64,000 bases of DNA from Hydractinia symbiolongicarpus. Its lineage: Eukaryota > Cnidaria > Hydrozoa > Anthoathecata > Hydractiniidae. Position numbers and translations under genes: made by a program. Of the stretch, positions 1 to 11,700 are shown piece after piece (the first letter of the stretch is position 1; each line of letters starts with the position of its first letter). The notes beneath the pieces were generated by a model, which did no database searches, was not told where the DNA came from, and saw only the letters and a list, made by a program, of their open reading frames with translations. Where the stretch lies: the NCBI RefSeq assembly GCF_029227915.1, contig NC_079876.1, forward strand, positions 18,166,001 to 18,230,000, given 5' to 3'.

Positions 1-66
1 CACGCAGATATCTGAAAAAGTGCTTTAGTATGCATTCTTTGACAATTTTATAGTAATTGTATGTAC

Positions 67-141
67 TGCGAGTGTTTTAGTTGTAGTTTTTGTTTTTGTT
101 TTGTTGTTGTTGTTTTTGTTGTTGTTTGTTGTTGTTGTTGA
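67..141 (+). repeat. Simple repeat, (GTT)n-rich
   Basis: A run of GTT and GTTT units near the left edge of the window. Confidence 0.85.
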
Positions 142-2564
142 ATGAATATTTATCAACAAATAATGTAAAGTAATTATGATGGTTATTAACCTGATTTTTA
201 ATTTCGTACTTTATTATATTTTGTCAATAAATATACATTTGTTTGGACGAGTGTTGCTTTTTAAACATTCCTTCAAAAATCTAATTATCCCTTCGAGTTG
301 TGTTTTCAATTTTACGTCCGGAGATTGAGAGGATTTTTCTATTCTGGACACCACACCAATATTTTTTTATTCAAAGTTTTTTATTTAATTTGTTAGTTTC
401 ATATCTTTTCAAGTTAAGAGTTCGTATGATGAAAATCCCTGATAGATCTCTTATTTAGAAAATATATCTAAATTCAAATTCTTTGCACCTTATGACAATA
501 ACATACAAATTTCTTCTGAAAGTCCAGTTACTTTTGTTCTTAATCAAACTTCGAGATTCTGTTCAAACTTTCCAGTAGCTAAATAGAAGATATTTAACAT
601 ATCTTTGGGCTTTGAAATATTTCCCGATTTTGCCCTTTTTTTTCTGGGAGGTATGGGATTTTAAAATCGGCTGGCAGGTTAAATATAAAAAGTCAGTAAG
701 TACCGTAACTATGAAGCGTATCAGAAAAAGAGTTATTTCAAAATCTGACACGGGCGGAATAAAATAAGCTCCATGTAAATAATTTTTTTTTTACAGTTAG
801 TCCTGAATACGATGCTTCATTTCTTCTCATAACCAGTTTTGCTTGTTTCACCTTCAACTTAATTTTGATTGCATGTTTGCATGCGAGATCAGAAATATTT
901 TAAAATGTGTTACCAAACGTAAGGTAGATAAAATTGGCATAGCTATGGAAAATTTATTCATACCACAAATAAAAGTGCGAGTGATGCGTTGCACACAAAA
1001 TAATCTGGGCCGTATAATTTGACACACTGTGTTATTGCGTTTTGGGGCAGACAATGGTCCACAATATGTCCAAAAGTTACATAGCTATGTGTTTGTGGAA
1101 CAATCTGCATTTCGTCAGCACTGTTAATAGCTCTTTCCCTAGGATTAGTGATGTCTTTGGTCACATGTAGTATGATCAAAAGTGGCATCGCTGGTGAAAT
1201 GGGTTTCAATTACAACTCAAAACAAAATATAAACTACTAAAAAAATGTCATTCTCGTGCCAAGGTCTCTTTAATTGTGGTAATAGTTCCAAAGTAGCTCT
1301 ATATCCATAGTTTATCAATTTTTAATCGCTAAAGATTTTAACAATAAATCCAACATTTATAGCTACAACTAAACGAAACACCCATTCTTTATATTAATTC
1401 TACCAAATTTGAATTGAAAACGGTAATACTTGACGCAGGTTCAAATTTTAATAGTTTTGCTTTTAAGTTTTCACTAAATTAAACAAGCGCTACCACTCAA
1501 TCACTGCTTCTTCAAAACTGCACAACACAAATAAAAGTTAGAAATTGTAGCTAATTTTACCCTTTTTCCCTATTAAGTAGACATTATGGTTATTTTCCCC
1601 TTACACGTGCATTACCCCTCATCATTTCTCCGCGACATTAAAATGATAATGCTATTTCACCTTCCAAAAGCGTATCGCATTTCTTCCTAGCAAGATTTAT
1701 ATTCAGAATATTCATTGCAATTAATTACACTAGGGAAATTGTATTCATTTATATAACTTGGAAATCAATTTGGCCTATTGGAAAAATTATCAAAATTTAG
1801 TGCTTTATTTCTGACGCCTGCTGTGAAGTTTTAGATAGTACACACCGCAATGATAATAACTCTTGCGGGTATAAACTTTTAAGATTATCGTCGCTTTTAG
1901 CTAAACTTGCGAAATTATGTATTCGCGAAATTGTTCTCAAGACTTTTTTGCAAAAAAATAATCAAAAAAATATCAATGTGTGCAAAAAAACAACAACAAA
2001 GGAATATAGATAAGTTGTTAAACTTCTGTCACAAGATAAGAATCTGAATATGACGCCAGCAAAATAATTAGACGGAAATATGGGCTAACGTTATAAAACT
2101 AACGTTATATATATAAGCCTTACCATTGAAAGTTGAACTTACTGGCAAGTTGGTAAAATTTCACGAAAGTATGTACCTTGGTTCATTGAAAATAAAAAAA
2201 AACAATGATTTTTTTTCTTTCAAATAAAAGAAGTTTTTGTGGAATAAACAGCCCTTTTTTATTTTATAGCAACGTGATACATTTCATAAATACCGCTCCT
2301 TCCATTTTCACAAACCGGATATCGGGTATGTAGTAAAAACCGCAAAATAAATATCGGGTTTTTAAAGTAAAATGGCGCCGATCAAACACAGGGTCAAAGG
2401 GATGGAACGCACATGACTTATAGTTTGTTTTCTAAACTTTAGCACGGGGCTGCTGGTGAGAACGAACTTTGAAGAAGCAGTTACAGTGTTATAATGCGGG
2501 TTTTATTTTACACCGCCGTTCTGTGTGTACGATTTGTTTAAATTATGTCATTGTTTAAAATGAT

Positions 2565-3093
2565 AGATAGATAGATAGATGTGCATATTTCACATGGCTA
2601 GCCTCACAAATATCCAGGGATATACCCTGTCTATTATTTCCAGGAGGGGCCATGGCTTAGATGGAGAGTCCTAGAGTATTTAATGCTCATTTTTGAGCGA
2701 CGCAGATCCAATTAGGGCCCGCGCTCTACTCAACATCCAACGGCCCACACAGTGTGCCATCTTCCAATTTCCCTCACATGGCTTGGGTTAACCCGGGGCT
2801 ATGGTAACATTCACTCGCCCATGTTGCTAGATGTGCATATTTTACATGGCTACCCTCACAAATATGAAAGAAGTACCCTGTCTATTATTTCCAGGAGGGG
2901 CCATGGCTTAGAGATGGGAAGTCCTAGAGTATTTAAAGATCATTTTGAGCTATCATACCCTTAGGGTTCACATTCTACACCAGACAACTCTCTGCAACCA
3001 TCCCAGCGGCTCACACAGTGTACCATCCCCCAATTTCCCTCAAATGGCCACGGGATAATAGTAAAATTCACCCGTTCATGTTGAATCATATAT
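2565..3093 (+). repeat. Tandem duplicate (~252 bp) of a GATA-linked dispersed repeat
   Basis: After a (GATA)n run at 2565-2580 two direct copies begin, at 2577 and 2829, each with ATGTGCATATTT followed by ACATGGCTA. Both share CCCTGTCTATTATTTCCAGG, GGGGCCATGGCTTAGA and CACACAGTGT. A third, inverted copy is at 32885-33076, also adjoining GATA/TATC repeats. It is a non-coding mobile or satellite-like element of unknown class. Confidence 0.85.
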
Positions 3094-4979
3094 ACGGGCG
3101 AGCTCGGGCGACTTTTCACATAAAATTGGCGGTTGTCCCCTGAAACCGCCCGCACTTTCCCGAACTCGCCCGAAACATTCCCGAAATGCAGTTCCTTATA
3201 ACAAACCATGCGGACGATGGTTGGGAAGAAGGCGCTTAATGAGAAAGGAGTTAATAAAGTTTATATATAAGTTATTTATAAAGTAAACTTCTTCAAAAAC
3301 CATTAAAAACAGTTCTTCTAAGAACTTCGCTACGACATAGTAAGTTTATTTTAATTTTTAAAGTTTTTTTGAATCATATATTAGTGTCTGTTTTTTTTTC
3401 TATCGGGCATTGTTCGGGTCTATGCGGGTTTTTTCGGGCAAATACTTGAATTTTTTTCAAAACGCCGAAAACGCCCGCACTTTTTACGGCATATGCGACT
3501 TATTGGCACCCTTGTATGCAAGGACAGCTTTTTTATGCCGCCCTTTTTGTGCCAAGGTCTGCATGCCGAGAAAACTTTGTTTTAAGGTTTGACAGAACCA
3601 ACCTTGTTTTGAAGGATGTACATAGAATAAAAATGAGAGGAAAAAATTAAAGTTTTTATGTAATATATTATTTGTTGTACACAGGAAAACCACTTCACTT
3701 CATTTTAATCTTAAGTAGAATCCGCATTTTAATTTATTTCAGACCTTGAAAAATTGACATTGCTGCTCTAAGGAAACAAAGTCAAAATTGTCAATGAATC
3801 GGAAGAATAACGCGTCTGCAAAATATATAAGTTGAGATAAATTTTGTAATTTTAAATTTCCAGATTAAAGGAGAATATAAGGTGCCAACCTCTAAATCGG
3901 TTTTGCCGACCTCATATTCGTGTTGGTCTACAAAATTTTGCCGACTTTCGGTACCTTGTATTCATGTATATGATGTTTTAATGCACACACATTTAGGTAG
4001 CTAGCTAGTGTAAAAAAACAACAGACAATTGATTTTTGTCTTTTTTATTGATCAATGGTTTCCATCGTGGTTCTACTGTTTTATAGAGAAAATAGCAGAC
4101 CATTGAAAATTTATTCTAAGAGTTCAATAAAGTTTTATACTTTGTGAGGAAAAAAAACAATATTTGTGGCCAACTGTATTGTGGCATTTTTAAAAAAGGT
4201 TGCCAACTTAAAACGCCAGTTGCCTTCCTTTTTTGTCATTCTCATCAGGACTTTCTGATGACTATATACATATATATATATCCATAATCATAAACCCACC
4301 TTAACACTTCTGTCTTAGTTATAATAATAGTTATAATAAAAAACATACATATAATGTAGCTGACTTTGTCAGTTGCCATTAAATGAAAGTAAATAATGGT
4401 ATTTTCTAAAGACATCCAAGTCCACAAAGGTACGTTTTTTAAGATTTTTTTGTTAAAAGCAGTTCATAAAAAAACTGGCATGCTTTTCTGCTTATAGTTT
4501 CTTTAACGCGATTTAAAGGAGTACTAACGAAAAAACTTACATATATATATGTTTTTTATAATAAAAACATTCTTACTTATCACAAAAACTACATGGCATA
4601 ATTTTTTTTCATTTTTTTCACTTTTTATGTCCAAATTTTGTCCCCCAAAAACGATAATTACATTAACCGTCGCCGCCATTTTTGAACAAACTCCAACTTT
4701 GTTCATACATATTTTGTTCACATGGCGTATATGACTTAACAGGACTTGTGCAGATTCACTCACTTCTTGGTCTTTCCCAGAGTGAGTAAAATTTGTTGCG
4801 AGGTTCAGGCAGTGAAGAAGACAAACTAAATTCCAGTAAAACAACATCACCGTAGAAAATTTTTTTTCAAGAAATTAGCATCATGCAAAAAGGTAAACAT
4901 AGAAAAACTTTGAGACTGTTTTTGTTTGTTTTGCCGACACAAAATTTGTTAACCACAAAATCACTTTTAGTAAACTTTA

Positions 4980-5333
4980 TTGCGCATAATCATTCAAATT
5001 TTTGTTTTCAAATTTAGCAAATTAGACGAAGCACCTGTTGTCTTTCAAGATGTTTTGATCAAAAATAATACAAGAAAAAATTCCATAATAAATTTGAATA
5101 CACAAGTTAATACTTATTTTTTTCCAAGTGATAACTCACTCAACATGATAAATAAGATTACTCTTAGACAATCACAAGAGGCCCAGTTTAGAATTCCTCG
5201 TTTGTTAATTCAGAATGCATTTGTTTACATTCCCACAGACTTATGCGAAAGCTTTGGCGAAACAATAAGAAAAAACAAACAAAACACAAAAAACAATGAA
5301 ATGCAAAGAAACAACAATGTAAGAAACAAATAA
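4980..5333 (+). other. Isolated 117-residue open frame, possible exon or remnant
   Basis: The frame contains protein-like sequence such as LDEAPVVFQDVLIKNNTRK and RIPRLLIQNAFVYIPT. It is bounded by a possible acceptor (CAAATTTAG, ending at 5018) and a possible donor (AAT|GTAAGA near 5317). Those borders would be phase 2 and phase 0, which do not join directly to the phase-1 exon at 5948, so it is not simply the next upstream receptor exon. The family is not recognised, and composition bias could also explain it. Confidence 0.25.
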
Positions 5334-5947
5334 AACTGAAGTAAAAAATCACTGATAATAAAGATGATGATTTTATTTGGCTCAACCTTTTCTCCACAAC
5401 TAAAAACAAGAAAAGACAAATGACTGAAACGAAAAGTTGTAAAGCATTTTATTTAACTTCTGCAGTAAACACAGTTTGGTGTAGAGTAGGACTTGGATTT
5501 TCTTATAAGACTAAAAAGAATTAAAACAACATTAAATTTTGTTAAAAATAATTTGCTGTTGTTTTTATTATTTTAAGTAGGAGAAGTATAACTGTATAAC
5601 TTTCTAAACAACGAAAGTCAATAAATATATTCTTGTATTTAAATAAATAACAGATTATTTAATTAAATCAATCAAAACATAGGAACAAATTTATTCATTT
5701 TTTTACCTTTGCATGCGTAAAGTGAAAGTACAAGGAAATATATATACTTTTAACACCCTCCGTCATTGTGGACACTGTAATTGAAGAATTAAAAATCTAC
5801 GTCTTGACACTATAGAAACAATTTTGGGCATGCAAAGTGTTGAGGCCTAGTCTGTTTTTCATTGACAAGACTGTGCATGTATCTGATTTATCTAAGAGAT
5901 TTATAATGAATTTTGATAACATGCGTAATTGCATTTTGTTATTTTAG

Positions 5948-7258
5948 GGAATTACGCACCAACTCCTACACAACAAAACAGCACTCTACCAGGTGAGAAC
6001 TTTCAATTGTTGTAGTCATGACAGGTCTAGCACACTGATAATTTAGGACTATAGCAAGTGCACCAAATGCTTGTTGAAAACATAATATCATATAGCTAGT
6101 TTATAAGCCTATGTAGAAAACCACTTAGGCAGAAAATAATAGCAAAGATCTGACATTTTAACTTTGATGACAGCGAAAAATCTACTTATGCAGGAGAACA
6201 ATGGAAAAATGAACTGTCACTTGGGCTTATAAAATTGTGGGAAGACATAACTTCTGACTGGATAATACATGAGCGATAAAACGTGATAGGTAGCAACTTG
6301 CTATAGTCCTAAAACAGTAATGTAAAAACATTATGATTAAGAATAACACTTGAACCATAAACTTTTACTATAAAAATCCAAAACTAAGCACTTCAGAAAA
6401 AAAAGGTATTTTTTCCGTGCCTGGCAATTGTACAGCAGCGTACAACTATAGTTTGTTGCAATATCAAGAAACAGCTAATTCTCGAATGACTTTAATCACT
6501 ACACTTTAATTATTGTGCAAGTATATTCTTCTAGTATGTTTGTTTTTACTTTGCAGTTCAAGATGACAAAAAGAAAATTGGTATGTGATATATTTTTTTG
6601 TAATTCTGACTGAGGTTTAATACTGGTAACTGGTACCAATCCTAACAGTCTTGTCTTATTTGTCATGCAAAATTTGAAGTCACAAATACAGTGTTATTTT
6701 AACACGCTAATCCAATATTTCTACTTATATAATAATCAGTATTAATAATAGCAGCAGCTTTGTGTTAATGGTGTTGATGTATTGTTATTTTTCATTCTAG
6801 GTTCATTTGAGTTGTATATTATTGTAGCAGCCTGCACATTTGTTGTTTTGGTTGTGTTTATTATAATTGTTGTGTGCGCTTGTCGACGAAAAAGAAGAAA
6901 ACAAAGTACAGTGGTACTATCCCAAACAAAATGGAATGTAAGTTTTCCAAAGAATGTTTATCCTCCAGAAGGCTCGTCTCATTTTGAAGATGATGATTAC
7001 ACAGAAGTTGATGCATACGAGCGTACATACGAATCAGTAAGAAAGAAAAACAGAGCTCAGAGTACGAAATATGACATTCCAAATGTCAATGTGCAAAACC
7101 CCAACACAACTAAGTTGCCTGTTTATAAAAATCTGAATTCGGATAGTCAGAATTACTACGAAAGCCCTGTGTTGTTACGCAGTGTTGTTTATCAAGTTCC
7201 ACCGTCTAATCCCACAGAAATTGATGCTGACACAGAATATATTGAGTTTATTGAATAA
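5948..7258 (+). CDS. 3' part of a single-pass receptor with a tyrosine-rich, ITAM-like cytoplasmic tail
   Basis: Three exons can be placed: 5948-5992, 6557-6580 and 6801-7258. All are joined by phase-1 introns with AG/GT borders, and the frame stays open throughout. The first exon encodes a Thr/Pro/Gln/Asn-rich extracellular stalk and the second a short Asp/Lys-rich linker. The third begins with a ~22-residue hydrophobic helix ending in CACRRKRRK, a stop-transfer anchor. A ~120-residue tail with ten tyrosines follows. It includes YTEV and YESV separated by six residues, then YKNL, YESP, YQVP and YIEF, which resemble SH2-docking or ITAM-type sites. The stop TAA overlaps an AATAAA at 7254. Phase-1 introns are typical of modular ectodomains such as Ig or EGF, but no ectodomain exon was recognised upstream; it may lie before 5948 or outside the window. 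An allorecognition-type or other immune-like receptor is possible, but the family is not identified. Confidence 0.72.
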
Positions 7259-7259
7259 A
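7254..7259 (+). terminator. Poly(A) signal AATAAA of the receptor gene
   Basis: A canonical AATAAA overlaps the TAA stop codon of the receptor exon. Such tight overlap would give a very short 3' UTR. Further AT-rich sequence downstream could hold alternative sites. Confidence 0.4.
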
Positions 7260-8758
7260 TTTTGATTTATTATAGTTTATTAATTATTTTTCAGTGAAAC
7301 TGAAAATTATTACCTGTATGTTTAGACGTTTTCAATGCTGTAGTTTTTTGTCAAAACTTTCTTTATGTTTATAGATTTTTTATATATAGCTTATATCACT
7401 TGTAATTTATTTTCTCTTTTTTAATTGTATATTACAAAAACTTTATATGGCTTTTTTATATGAACACATAGCTATAAAATATATTTTTAATATGGACATC
7501 CTCAAGTTAAATTTTTGTCATTTAATTTATTTTAACAAAATTATGTAGAGGATAATGTTTATATATTATACCGTGAAGAAATGTACTTGGGATTTTTCTT
7601 TAAAACAACCATGCTTAACCCGTCTAATAGAAAAGTTTAATAAACTTTATTAGCAAGGTGATACTCTTAAACTATCTTTTAATGTTAACAGTACTTTGTA
7701 TGCAATAGAGATGAATATTGTAATCTAGTTTAAGCACGATTATCAAAACAATAATATATGTTCGATGTATTCTTCAAATTAATTTTACTCAACCTTAATA
7801 ATCGTGTAGCCCGTCATCCATACTTTATTTATTGAATATGCAATTAACACTAAATCTTTTGACGTTTAATTGTTTTAAATCGAGAATCATTAATTTTCTT
7901 GGAAAATAGAAAGTATTTTAAACTGATTTGTTGTCTACAAGTTTCACAGAAGCAAATGTTTGATTAACAATACGTGAAACTACTTTTTGGATTTTGGTGT
8001 CTTCAGGGCAGGATGAGAAGGGGTTTACAATACACTTCTTCATTTGTGAGGCAGCCCTTATATTATGAAGAAAGAGACTCTGCATATAATATTATGAATT
8101 GTTGCTCCTTTTTTTATAACAGTTCGTATATAAATAATAAGCAAACAGCATGACCACCAACACGATATTTTTAGTGGTACTTAATGTCTCTTAATGCAAT
8201 AACTGTTGACAATTTGATCCAAAAGTGACTTTTGGTTCTAGAATTGAGAATAGAAATAAATATATTAACATTTGTTACAAATTCCTTTAGAGTTACCTTT
8301 TTGTATTGGCTTGTTATGTAAATGCGGAATAATGTTATGCATTTGTTGTTTTTTGTTTGTTGTTTTATTTTAGAGTAAGTATTTCTTTTGCCTTTTGCAA
8401 AAGGTTTAAAACATTATATTGCCTTAACGCTTCTTTAAAGTAGTATTTCAGGTTCTATACAATACAGGCAATAAGCAAAACATTTTTTTTTAATCATTGT
8501 TGATGTCATCTCTGCCTAAGTGGATTTTTCCATTGGCTTAAGCGACTAGTTCTTAATAATTTTCTGAGATATTTTGTTGAAAATTTTATAAGATATTTTG
8601 TTGAAAAATTTCCGAGTTTCTACCACATTTAAAAGTTTTGTCATGTTTTTGAGCCCTGTTTTTTTTGGAAAGTTGTATGACTGTTTTCAATAATGTCCAT
8701 TTTATGTAATTGTTATGTTTAAATATTTATTAATAGAAAAACTTATAAAAAAATAATC
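7260..8758. other. Intergenic, AT-rich
   Basis: This lies between the receptor 3' end and the SNRPA1 start codon. I see no gene, RNA or clear repeat. It must hold the receptor 3' UTR and the SNRPA1 promoter, or the trans-splice outron. Confidence 0.6.
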
Positions 8759-11700
8759 ATGGTGAAACTAACAGCCGATCTCATTGAACAATCGCCACAA
8801 TATACAAACCCACTGCGTGATCGTGAGATTGATTTGCGGGGATATAAAATATCTGTGATTGAGAATCTTGGTGCGACTTTGGTAAGTGTCTTGTAAATTT
8901 TGTTAACTTTTAAATATGTTTTTAAATGCTTTGTAAGATCTAACTGAACATAATCAAGGGAAGTGTATTAATTGGTCAAAACTGAGTTATATTAAATAAC
9001 CGATCCAGTCTGCGCCTTTTGAACTAATTTGACTTGGTTCCATTTTGTTGTCAATTGCAGGTGAAAACTCAATTGATGATAACAATTTTTAAGTCTATTC
9101 CCACAAGTAGCATTTTTGGCTATTTCTATATGAGACTTGCACAATCAAATTTGTCAATGTCAGCAGACTTGGTTAATCCAAAATATTTTTTTTACAATTT
9201 TTCTGCATTTTCCTTCAAAATGTATATAGTGGTAAGGCGTGGAATTTAATTATATAAGTATTTTTATATACGGACAATTTAAACTTGACAAAGTTCACTT
9301 GAATATACGTCTTGTCACTGTCCATAGTAAATTTAGAATGTTAGGTTACTTGTTGAATTTAAATTCTTGAGCTATGACCACATGACTACACTTTGTGGAA
9401 CCTGACATAACTCTAATATTTCCAAAATTGTGGCTAGTGTTGAAGTTGTATTTTCACAGCTTTTTGTATGCTAATTATTGGCGAATTTTTGGTTTTTACC
9501 AATTTTCAAAAAATACCCTAAAAAACTGCTTTTGAATGTTTTTGTACCGATTGTATAGGTGTGAGAGGTTAGCTTACAAAATAGAAGAGGATTTACCAAA
9601 CCAAGTTTAAGAAAAGCAGGAAACATTTTAAAATTTAATTAAAGTATGCAGCACTTGTTACAAGTATGCTTCTTCAATTGCTTAGCACAACCAAATATAT
9701 GAGTGAACGTAAAAATGAATTACTACAAAAAAGATACATATGGGGGTGAAAAAAGGAACTTACTCCATTGACCAGTGAATTGGTGAAGATGATAGATTTT
9801 TTTCCATGTGATACATCCACAAGAAAAAGCATCATATCACTTTCCAAAATCTCATTATTAAACTTACCTTATGGCGATATTGAATTTCAAAAATGTGTGT
9901 ATGTAAAACTCAAAGAAAACAAAGAGTGTCTGAATTAATGAAATAATATTCTCTCTTATTCTGGAAAAAAAAGACAATTAATTTTAGACTTTTATCGTCG
10001 TATATGCGTCTGTTGAGTTTTTCATTATCACATTTTATTTTTTGTATTTTTTATATTTAGGATCAGTTTGACTGCATTGATTTCTCTGATAACGATATCA
10101 AAAAACTGGAAGGGTTTCCACTGTTGAAACGATTGAAAATGATTCTGTTGAACAACAATCGAGTATGGTACGTTAATTTGATGATGCATTTCAACTTAAG
10201 TCATATTTTTTGTAGTATAATTGCATCTGTTAGTTCCTTATGTTTTCATAAAACTCTTCATATTTAGTGAGTGTTTTCTGTGTCAAATCTTCTTGAAAAG
10301 ATTGTAAATAGCATTATTCTATTTATTTTTCCAAGTAATGCAATATGAAGCTCTAATGGTGTTTATTCGATAGTGTTGGGATTATTTTCTTGTTCTGTAA
10401 TACGCTATTATTTTTGCAGACATTTTACTTTCTATGTTGTCTTAGGCTTTACTCTGTATTTCTTCTCTGAAACTTGCCTTACATTTTCATTTTGCAAAGA
10501 AGACAGAGACCTTCATGTTTTACTTGATGTAATTGCAGTATGTGGAAAAACGACATAATGTATTTTTAAAGCTGAATCAATATTACCAGCATTTTTGTCA
10601 CAAGAAGACTCAAGAACCCCTTTATTTTTTTTATTGTCTTTAAGGTCAACACTGTTTTGTCATTTGTCTTCATCATGTTTGTTAACTGTTTATAAATGAT
10701 ATTAGGTATAAAATAAATGGGCATGAAGATTAACTGAGGTAAGGTTATTTGTCTCTGTTACTCTTGATTGAGTAATAAACCCAGCGTCACCTTGTCCGTT
10801 CTGTTATTGATTGATTGACGGTATGTGATTAAAAATGTGTGATGTAACACATATTCCTTAACTCAGTATCTCCTTAATTAGTTTAATATTATCCAGCATT
10901 GTAAAGTTGTATGAAAAAACGTTTTTTAAGCATAATTTTATTACTATGTTGTTGTGAATTGTTAGGCTGGACTTAAAAATACTTTACCCAGTTGAAGTCA
11001 TCGCGAAATTTGTTTTAATTTGGTTAATTTGTGCCTAACTGGGTTTACCCACAGAAATTATCGCCGGGCATGTATTTGATTTTTGAAATTTTCATCATTG
11101 TGCTTGTTTAAAGAAGGGGAAGTTGTGTATATATTAAGGGCATTTTTTCAATACATCCACAGCCTCGCTTACTAACTATAATTTATCTGTGTCTTATAAC
11201 ATTAAAGAACAAATAAAAACTTTACTAGTTAATGTGCATGGATAATTGATCTATTCATGCCTCGCTCAATAAAAATAAAACGTCTAGTTGAAATAAAAAG
11301 AAACTTTTTACCCAGCATTGTTTAAGTCCAGCCTTTAGTATCTTTTCATAGTCTTTCGACATTTATATTTTTTGTTACTGGAAGTATAAATGTTACAAAA
11401 TTCAGTTTTTGATTATATTCATATTCTTGGTTTTGATAGCCGGTTTGAGGAGCATCTAGAAGAATGTCTGCCGCAATTAGAAACACTGGTTTTAACTAAC
11501 AACAATGTCCAGGAGTTGGTAAGAATGTGCTGTTGTATGCTATTTACACTCTTTGACACTGATTTAGTGACTTTAGAAACACTTATATTCAAAACACGAA
11601 TCTGTTATGTTTAAAAAACATGGATGGGGGGGGGCCGTTGTGGGGCCTTATTATACTAAAGTAACTGACTTCCCTAATTAAGCCGCATAACAAAGAAATT

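Larger units (their letters stand above)
1..4979. other. No confident gene; AT-rich DNA with repeats
   Basis: No exon chain was recognised here. It contains a (GTT)n tract, a tandem duplication at 2565-3093, G/C-rich CGGGCG-type inverted motifs around 3090-3490, and a possible ~85 bp foldback at about 3874-3960 (AATATAAGGTGCC against GGTACCTTGTATT). A minus-strand open stretch at 958-1209 looks somewhat protein-like but matches nothing I know. The missing ectodomain of the receptor at 5948 could lie here. Confidence 0.6.

Noticed and set aside
3090-3490. Possible foldback with CGGGCG motifs
   Set aside because: CGGGCGAG and GCCCG words recur on both sides, but I could not align two arms; left as motif-rich sequence only.
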